Assembly (NCBI GenBank): GCA_963658405.1
Contig: CAVKQI010000093.1
Coordinates: 1-9,718 of the forward strand
From: CAG-791 sp963658405
GTDB taxonomy: Bacteria > Bacillota > Clostridia > Lachnospirales > Lachnospiraceae
DNA length: 9,718 bases
Direction of reading: 5' to 3'
The notes beneath the pieces were generated by a model. The model was not told the origin of the DNA. It saw only the letters and a list, made by a program, of their open reading frames with translations, and made no database searches. Of this stretch, positions 5,693-9,718 are shown one piece after another. Numbering within the stretch: position 1 is the first letter of the stretch; the number at the start of each line of letters is the position of its first letter. A program made the position numbers and the translations under genes.

Positions 5693-6628
5693 ATGGGAAA
5701 GTATGCGATTGGCGTAGATATCGGCGGCACCACCGTAAAGATCGGCATGTTCGATAAGGACGGAAACAAGCTGGACTGCTGGGAAATCCCCACCAGAACA
5801 GAAAACAACGGCAGCGAGATCCTGCCGGATGTGGCAGCATCCTTAAAGGAAAAGATCAAGGAAAATGACTGGAAAAAGGCAGACATCATCGGCATCGGCA
5901 TTGGCGTGCCGGGACCTGTGCAGAGCGACGGCGTGGTACTCCGCGCTGTCAATCTGGGCTGGGGTGTCTTTAATGTAAAGGCGATCATGGAGGATCTTAT
6001 GGACGGCATCCGCTGTGAGGCCGGCAATGACGCCAATGTGGCTGCACTCGGTGAGATGTGGAAGGGCGGCGGCCGCGGCTTTGACGACGTGGTGCTGGTG
6101 ACACTGGGCACCGGTATCGGCGGCGGCATCATCTGCAAGGGCAATCTCCTGGTAGGTGCGACCGGCGCAGGCGGCGAGATCGGCCATCTGCATCTGGAAG
6201 ACGGCGAGAAGGAAGCCTGCAACTGCGGCCAGCACGGCTGCTTTGAGGAATATGCTTCCGCCACCGGCGCAGTCCGTGTGGCAAAGCGGATCCTGGAAGC
6301 TTCCAAAGAGGACAGCGTACTGCGGGGCAAGGAGTTTACCTGCAAGGATATCTTTGACGCCGCAAAGGCCGGCGATCCTGTAGCAAAAAAGGCAGCGGAC
6401 AAATATGGCTACTATCTGGGCAAAGGTCTGGGCATGGTTGCCAGCGTGGTAAATCCGGAGATCTTTGTATTAGGCGGCGGCGTGGCCAAGGCAGGCGATT
6501 ACCTGATCGAGCTGCTCAAGCCTTCCTTCGCCAATACGGTATTCCCCGGAGCATCCGAGTGCAAATTTGCCATGGCCATGCTGGGAAATGACGCCGGCAT
6601 GTACGGCGCAGCCAAGCTTGTGCTGTAA
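5693..6628 (+). CDS. glcK: ROK-family glucokinase
   Basis: This enzyme phosphorylates glucose to glucose 6-phosphate with ATP in the cytoplasm, for sugars taken up or released without the phosphotransferase system. It has 311 residues, the usual length. The N-terminal phosphate-binding loop is VDIGGTTVKIGMF (8-20). GVPGPV lies at 71-76. The catalytic base is Asp114 in GNDAN. The second phosphate motif is LGTGIGGGI (138-146). The zinc-binding ROK signature has His165 (EIGH) and the CNCGQHGC cluster (176-183), followed by EEY. ROK proteins can also be repressors, but there is no N-terminal helix-turn-helix, so a kinase is expected. Glucose specificity is inferred from resemblance to Gram-positive glucokinases. 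It lies 81 bases after hprK; the gap has only a small CCGGG / CCCGG inverted repeat. GGAG is 11 bases before the ATG, a long spacing. A strong terminator follows. Confidence 0.93.
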   Translation: MGKYAIGVDIGGTTVKIGMFDKDGNKLDCWEIPTRTENNGSEILPDVAASLKEKIKENDWKKADIIGIGIGVPGPVQSDGVVLRAVNLGWGVFNVKAIMEDLMDGIRCEAGNDANVAALGEMWKGGGRGFDDVVLVTLGTGIGGGIICKGNLLVGATGAGGEIGHLHLEDGEKEACNCGQHGCFEEYASATGAVRVAKRILEASKEDSVLRGKEFTCKDIFDAAKAGDPVAKKAADKYGYYLGKGLGMVASVVNPEIFVLGGGVAKAGDYLIELLKPSFANTVFPGASECKFAMAMLGNDAGMYGAAKLVL

Positions 6629-6651
6629 AAGGGGATCACAGGACAGAAACC

Positions 6652-6702
6652 AAAGCCTGCGCCGGTGTCTTCAAAGCAGAAGACATCGGCAGCAGGCTTT
6701 TT
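6652..6702 (+). terminator. Strong intrinsic terminator after glcK
   Basis: AAAGCCTGC-GCCGGTGTCTTC (6652-6672) pairs with GAAGACATCGGC-A-GCAGGCTTT (6679-6700). This gives about 21 base pairs with one bulged A and one G-T pair, a 6-base loop, and a run of five T (6698-6702). It starts 24 bases past the glcK stop and separates uvrC-hprK-glcK from murB-rapZ-whiA. On the minus strand the T-run is weak. Confidence 0.93.
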
Positions 6703-6726
6703 AACACATGAAGATGGGATGAGATA

Positions 6727-7767
6727 ATGGGAGATTGGAAAAAGAGGTTGACGGCGATATTGCCCCAGGCACAGCTTCGGTTTGATGAACCGATGGCGGC
6801 GCATTGCTCCTTTCATGCAGGAGGACCCGCCGGCGCTCTGGTACAGGTAAAGACCCTGGAGGAACTGCGAGAGGTAAAGCAGATCCTGCAGGAGGAGAAT
6901 ACGGCGTTTTATATGCTGGGACGGGGCACCAATCTCCTGGTGGGGGACCAGGGCTATCCCGGGGCTATCCTTACCATGACAGATCCCGCGCAGCCCTCCG
7001 TGACCGATGCCTCCACAGAGGCCGGGGAGCCTTTTGTACAGGACAAAGAGGTGGAGGGCTGGCTGGCAGACTGCCGGCAGAAAAAGGCAGATCCGGTGAA
7101 GGACCATCTCCTTTTACCGAGACTGGATGCTGTGGCTGTCTGGGGCGAGTATATCCTGGCCGGCGCCGGCGCTTCCTTAAGCCGGGTGGCAGCGGCGGCC
7201 AGAGATCACGGACTGGGAGGCTTTGCCTTTGCATCCGGTATTCCCGGCTCTGTGGGCGGCGCCCTGGTGATGAATGCCGGAGCCTATGAAGGGGAGATGA
7301 AGCAGGTGGTCCTGGGCGCCCTTCTGCTGCAGGCAGACGGCAATACTGCCTGGTATACCAAGGAGGAGCTGCACTTCGGCTATCGGCACAGCATCTTAAA
7401 GGAACAGGATCTGATGGCGGTACAGGTCATCTATCGGTTGCAGCCGACGCTGTTTGCATCCATAGCAAAGGATATGGACGAACTGTCCGAAAAGCGCCGG
7501 TCCAGACAGCCCCTGGAGCACGGCAGTGCCGGCTCTACCTTTAAGAGACCGGAGGGCTACTTTGCCGGCAAGCTGATCATGGATGCAGGGCTGGCAGGAT
7601 TTCATATCGGCGATGCGGCGGTGTCAGAGAAGCACTGCGGCTTTGTGGTCAATAAGGGACAGGCCAGCGCTGACCAGCTGCGGCAGGTGATCAGCGAGGT
7701 GCAGCGCCGGGTGAAGGAGTGCAGCGGCGTGGAGCTGCAAAGAGAAGTGATTTATCTAGGGGAGTGA
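6727..7767 (+). CDS. murB: UDP-N-acetylenolpyruvoylglucosamine reductase, with an insertion
   Basis: MurB is an FAD enzyme that uses NADPH to reduce enolpyruvyl-UDP-GlcNAc to UDP-MurNAc, the second committed step of peptidoglycan synthesis in the cytoplasm. FAD-binding motifs are seen at LGRGTNLLV (64-72), AGAGASLS (145-152) and ASGIPGSVGGALVMNAGAY (169-187). Catalytic positions are Tyr219-Arg220 in FGYRHSI, Ser270 in GSAGSTFKRP (proton donor) and Glu340 in QREV. The C-terminal FAGKLI.DAGL and SEKH..F..N motifs fit the short (type II) MurB. At 346 residues it is longer than the roughly 300 usual in that type. The excess lies between ILTM (81-84) and the LDAVAVWGEYILAGAGA strand (133-149), an Asp/Glu/Gln-rich stretch with no family match that I recognise. 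The ribosome binding site is weak (GGGATGAGATA before the ATG). It follows the glcK terminator, so it needs its own promoter, which I could not place. Confidence 0.94.
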   Translation: MGDWKKRLTAILPQAQLRFDEPMAAHCSFHAGGPAGALVQVKTLEELREVKQILQEENTAFYMLGRGTNLLVGDQGYPGAILTMTDPAQPSVTDASTEAGEPFVQDKEVEGWLADCRQKKADPVKDHLLLPRLDAVAVWGEYILAGAGASLSRVAAAARDHGLGGFAFASGIPGSVGGALVMNAGAYEGEMKQVVLGALLLQADGNTAWYTKEELHFGYRHSILKEQDLMAVQVIYRLQPTLFASIAKDMDELSEKRRSRQPLEHGSAGSTFKRPEGYFAGKLIMDAGLAGFHIGDAAVSEKHCGFVVNKGQASADQLRQVISEVQRRVKECSGVELQREVIYLGE

Positions 7768-7793
7768 TTCCCCGCAAAGGAGTGGTGAGCATT

Positions 7794-8654
7794 ATGCGTT
7801 TTGTAGTGGTGACAGGCATGAGCGGGGCAGGAAAGAATACGGCCATCAAAATGCTGGAGGATGAAGGGTATTACTGTGTGGACAATCTCCCGGTCAGACT
7901 CATTGACAAATTCATGGAACTGCTCAGCTCTCCCGGTTCGGAGGTCAGCAAGGTGGTCCTGGGACTGGATATGCGCGCCGGCAAGTCCTTCCAGTATGTG
8001 GAAAATGTGCTGGATAAGCTGAAGGAAAAGGGCTATAAGTACGAGATCCTTTTCATGGATGCCTCCGACAGGACCATCATCAGACGGTATAAGGAGACCA
8101 GACGCGCCCATCCTCTGGCGCCGGACGGCCGGGTGGAGGACGGCATAGCGCAGGAACGAAAGGCACTGCAGAAGATCAAGCAGAGGGCGGATTATGTCAT
8201 CGACACCTCCAATCTCCTAAACAGGGAGTTAAAGGAAGAACTGGTCAAGATCTTCCTGGACAACAAGCATTATAATTCCCTGATGGTGACGGTGATGTCC
8301 TTTGGCTTTAAGCATGGCATACCGGCGGATGCGGATCTGGTCTTTGATGTCCGTTTCCTGCCGAATCCCTTTTATATCGAGGAATTAAAGCACCAGACCG
8401 GAAATGATAAGCCGGTGCAGGACTACGTGCTTTCGTTTCCCCAGACCAGAGAGTTCCTGTCCAAGCTGGAGGATATGATCACCTTCCTGATCCCTTACTA
8501 TGTGAAGGAAGGGAAGAATCAGCTGGTGATCGCCATCGGCTGCACAGGGGGACAGCACCGCAGTGTGACCCTGGCCAATGCCCTCTATGAAAATCTGAAG
8601 GATAAGGGAGAGTACGGACTGAAGATCTATCACAGGGATGCGCCCCGGCATTAG
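7794..8654 (+). CDS. rapZ: RapZ/YvcJ-family P-loop nucleotide-binding protein
   Basis: This protein has 286 residues, the family length. In E. coli RapZ binds the small RNAs GlmY/GlmZ and controls glucosamine 6-phosphate supply; the Bacillus homologue YvcJ hydrolyses nucleotides and is linked to competence, with no proven RNA target known to me. The N-terminal P-loop domain begins VVTGMSGAGKN (5-15), followed by DEGYYCVDNLP (23-33). Asp89 (LFMDASD) fits Walker B. Also conserved are RRYKETRRAHPL (97-108), FDVRFLPNPFY (184-194) and, in the C-terminal domain, IAIGCTGGQHRSV (246-258) with the YHRD end. Walker A has Asn15 where Ser or Thr normally binds magnesium. ATG at 7794 fits the family start, with AAAGGAG 11 bases upstream; GTG codons at 7782 and 7785 are alternatives. 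It lies 26 bases after murB, clearly in the same operon, linking it to cell-wall precursor supply. Confidence 0.94.
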   Translation: MRFVVVTGMSGAGKNTAIKMLEDEGYYCVDNLPVRLIDKFMELLSSPGSEVSKVVLGLDMRAGKSFQYVENVLDKLKEKGYKYEILFMDASDRTIIRRYKETRRAHPLAPDGRVEDGIAQERKALQKIKQRADYVIDTSNLLNRELKEELVKIFLDNKHYNSLMVTVMSFGFKHGIPADADLVFDVRFLPNPFYIEELKHQTGNDKPVQDYVLSFPQTREFLSKLEDMITFLIPYYVKEGKNQLVIAIGCTGGQHRSVTLANALYENLKDKGEYGLKIYHRDAPRH

Positions 8655-8655
8655 G

Positions 8656-8733
8656 GATACCGGCATGAAAGACATTGTCAGAAATACGGCAGCGCTGCGG
8701 CAGGAAGCAGAGGGCATCTGCGAAGCCGGTATC
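8656..8733 (+). other. Structured spacer between rapZ and whiA
   Basis: The rapZ-whiA gap holds a perfect 9-bp inverted repeat, GATACCGGC (8656-8664) with GCCGGTATC (8725-8733), 60 bases apart. Within it are GACA-T-TGTC, the palindrome GCAGCGCTGC and the hairpin GCAGA / TCTGC around GGGCA (8706-8720). There is no T-run, so it is not a terminator. It could be a processing site or structured leader for whiA. A 40-codon reading frame (8665-8787, starting MKDIVRNTAALRQEAEG) also covers it and overlaps the whiA start out of frame. It has no strong ribosome binding site and no recognised family, so it is not called as a gene. Confidence 0.45.
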
Positions 8734-8770
8734 GCAGGGAGACGATTTACAGTTATGCATGGAGGTGTAC

Positions 8771-9718
8771 ATGTCTTTTTCCGGTGATGTGAAGAAGGAA
8801 CTGGCAGGGCTGATCCCCTCCGGCAGGCACTGCCGGATCGCGGCATTGGCAGCGATCCTTGGCTGCATCGGCGAGTTTAAGAGGGAGCCCGGAGGGGAAA
8901 TCAGCCTGACGATCCGCACGGATAACCATGAAGTGCTCAAAAAGTACTTTACATTATTAAGTAAAACACTTAATATTTATGGAGAGCGCCTTGCGGAGGA
9001 AAGTGGAGTCCGGACAGGACGCTTTGTTCAGAAGATCACGGAACCACAGGCCGCGCTGCTGGAGTTGGCGGAGATGCTCAAACTCCTGCAGGAAGACGGT
9101 ACGCTGCGCAGCAGGGAAAGAGGGGTTTCTCCTCTGTTACTGAAGAACAGCTGCTGTCAGCGGACTTTTTTGCGTGATACCTTTTTGTGTACAGGATCGG
9201 TCAGCGATCCTGAGCGGGAATATCATCTGGAGTATGTATGTGCCGGCAGAGAGCAGGCAGCCCAGATCCGGCAGGTACTGCGGGAGCAGGGCATAGAGGC
9301 CAGAGAGATCCAGCGCAAGAAATATCACGTCGTGTACGTAAAGGATTCGGCGGAGATCGTGACGATTCTGAATATCATGGGAGCGCATGTGGCCCTGATG
9401 AATATGGAGAATTCCAGGATCTTAAAGGAAATGCGCAATTCCGTGAACCGGCGTGTCAATTGTGAGATGGCCAATATCGAAAAGACAGTGACTGCCTCAC
9501 ACAAGCAGATTGAAGACATTCTTTATATTCAGTCCAGCCGCAAATATCAGAACCTTCCGGAGAGCCTGCGCCAGATGGCAGAAGTAAGGCTCCGTTATCC
9601 GGAGGCCGCTTTAAAGGAACTGGGGAATCTTTTGGAGCCGCCTATCGGAAAGTCAGGTGTGAACCATCGCCTGCGGAAGCTTTCCGAATTTGCAGACAGT
9701 CTGAGAGAAGAAGCAAGG
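8771..9718 (+). CDS. whiA: WhiA-family DNA-binding regulator, 3' end cut by window
   Basis: WhiA is a DNA-binding protein of Gram-positives, needed for sporulation septation in Streptomyces and linked to division and chromosome segregation in Bacillus. The frame is open for 316 codons to the window edge, about the full family length, so only the last few residues should be missing. The N-terminal part (about 1-220) is the degenerate LAGLIDADG homing-endonuclease-like fold, with CCQRTFLRDTFLCTGSVSDPEREYHLE (128-154). It does not imply nuclease activity. The linker MRNSVNRRVNCEMANIEKTV (221-240) is strongly conserved. The C-terminal helix-turn-helix is about 262-310 (LPESLRQMAEVRLRYPEAALKELG, then GKSGVNHRLRKL). 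GGAGG lies 5-6 bases before the ATG. In Bacillus the next gene is the HPr-like crh; an HPr gene may follow here too, outside the window. Confidence 0.95.
   Translation, partial: MSFSGDVKKELAGLIPSGRHCRIAALAAILGCIGEFKREPGGEISLTIRTDNHEVLKKYFTLLSKTLNIYGERLAEESGVRTGRFVQKITEPQAALLELAEMLKLLQEDGTLRSRERGVSPLLLKNSCCQRTFLRDTFLCTGSVSDPEREYHLEYVCAGREQAAQIRQVLREQGIEAREIQRKKYHVVYVKDSAEIVTILNIMGAHVALMNMENSRILKEMRNSVNRRVNCEMANIEKTVTASHKQIEDILYIQSSRKYQNLPESLRQMAEVRLRYPEAALKELGNLLEPPIGKSGVNHRLRKLSEFADSLREEAR

Noticed and set aside
5665..6402. Minus-strand open frame of 245 codons opposite glcK
   Set aside because: It is antisense to an intact ROK kinase; the Ser/Pro-rich low-complexity translation has no family features.
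8956..8974. AT-rich perfect 7-bp inverted repeat (ATTAAGT / ACTTAAT) within whiA
   Set aside because: The local composition is explained by conserved codons (KYFTLLSKTLNIY) in an otherwise normal whiA. No promoter boxes or T-run make it a regulatory site.
9152..9240. LAGLIDADG-like segment in whiA as a possible homing endonuclease
   Set aside because: WhiA proteins carry a degenerate form of this fold as a DNA-binding domain. The C-terminal helix-turn-helix and overall length fit WhiA, with no intron or intein context.
1..9718. CRISPR array, tRNA or rRNA genes, toxin-antitoxin pair or phage genes
   Set aside because: No regularly spaced repeats, cloverleaf-like segments, rRNA motifs, or phage or defence protein motifs were found on either strand.

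Overview
The window looks like the chromosome of a Gram-positive member of the Clostridia, most likely Lachnospiraceae. The evidence is HPr kinase/phosphorylase, a ROK-family glucokinase, a rapZ-whiA pair, a tandem murB, strong AGGAGG-type ribosome binding sites, and a Clostridia-style lipoprotein and ECF sigma-factor module. The family assignment is inference from gene content and protein style; no ribosomal RNA or other phylogenetic marker is present.

Left part (1-2283). The first 55 bases may hold the last codons of a plus-strand gene. A short non-coding stretch with one copy of an interspersed repeat (81-180) follows. A three-gene minus-strand operon runs from 2134 to 187: a secreted lipoprotein, an ECF-type sigma factor and a single-pass membrane protein placed as its anti-sigma factor. 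The lipoprotein stop codon abuts the sigma start, and the sigma and anti-sigma genes overlap by 8 bases. A good ECF-type promoter (TGCAAC, 16 bases, CTGTATA) precedes the operon, so autoregulation is likely. The lipoprotein and the anti-sigma protein carry the same extracellular domain (ISGDYNTY ... KGN.G ... W.DG.YSYS). This suggests one domain was duplicated into a membrane-anchored regulator and a lipid-anchored partner.

Middle (2284-2683). About 400 bases hold no gene but carry a second, much larger copy of the repeat found at 81-180, in the same orientation. It is packed with nested and tandem perfect hairpins and runs right up to the uvrC ribosome binding site. The sigma-factor operon is therefore flanked by direct copies of a repeat. 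This repeat is the least explained part of the window.

Right part (2684-9718), all plus strand. uvrC (nucleotide excision repair), hprK (carbon catabolite repression switch) and glcK (ROK glucokinase) are followed by a strong intrinsic terminator at 6652-6702. Then come murB (peptidoglycan precursor reductase, with an unusual insertion of about 40 residues), rapZ (P-loop protein, with Asn in place of the usual Ser/Thr of Walker A) and whiA, cut by the window edge after 316 codons. No yvcK lies between rapZ and whiA, unlike Bacillus; instead there are 116 bases with a 9-bp inverted repeat enclosing smaller hairpins. The right half is a core housekeeping cluster joining sugar sensing (HprK, GlcK) with cell-wall synthesis and division control (MurB, RapZ, WhiA). 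The left half is an accessory envelope-sensing module.
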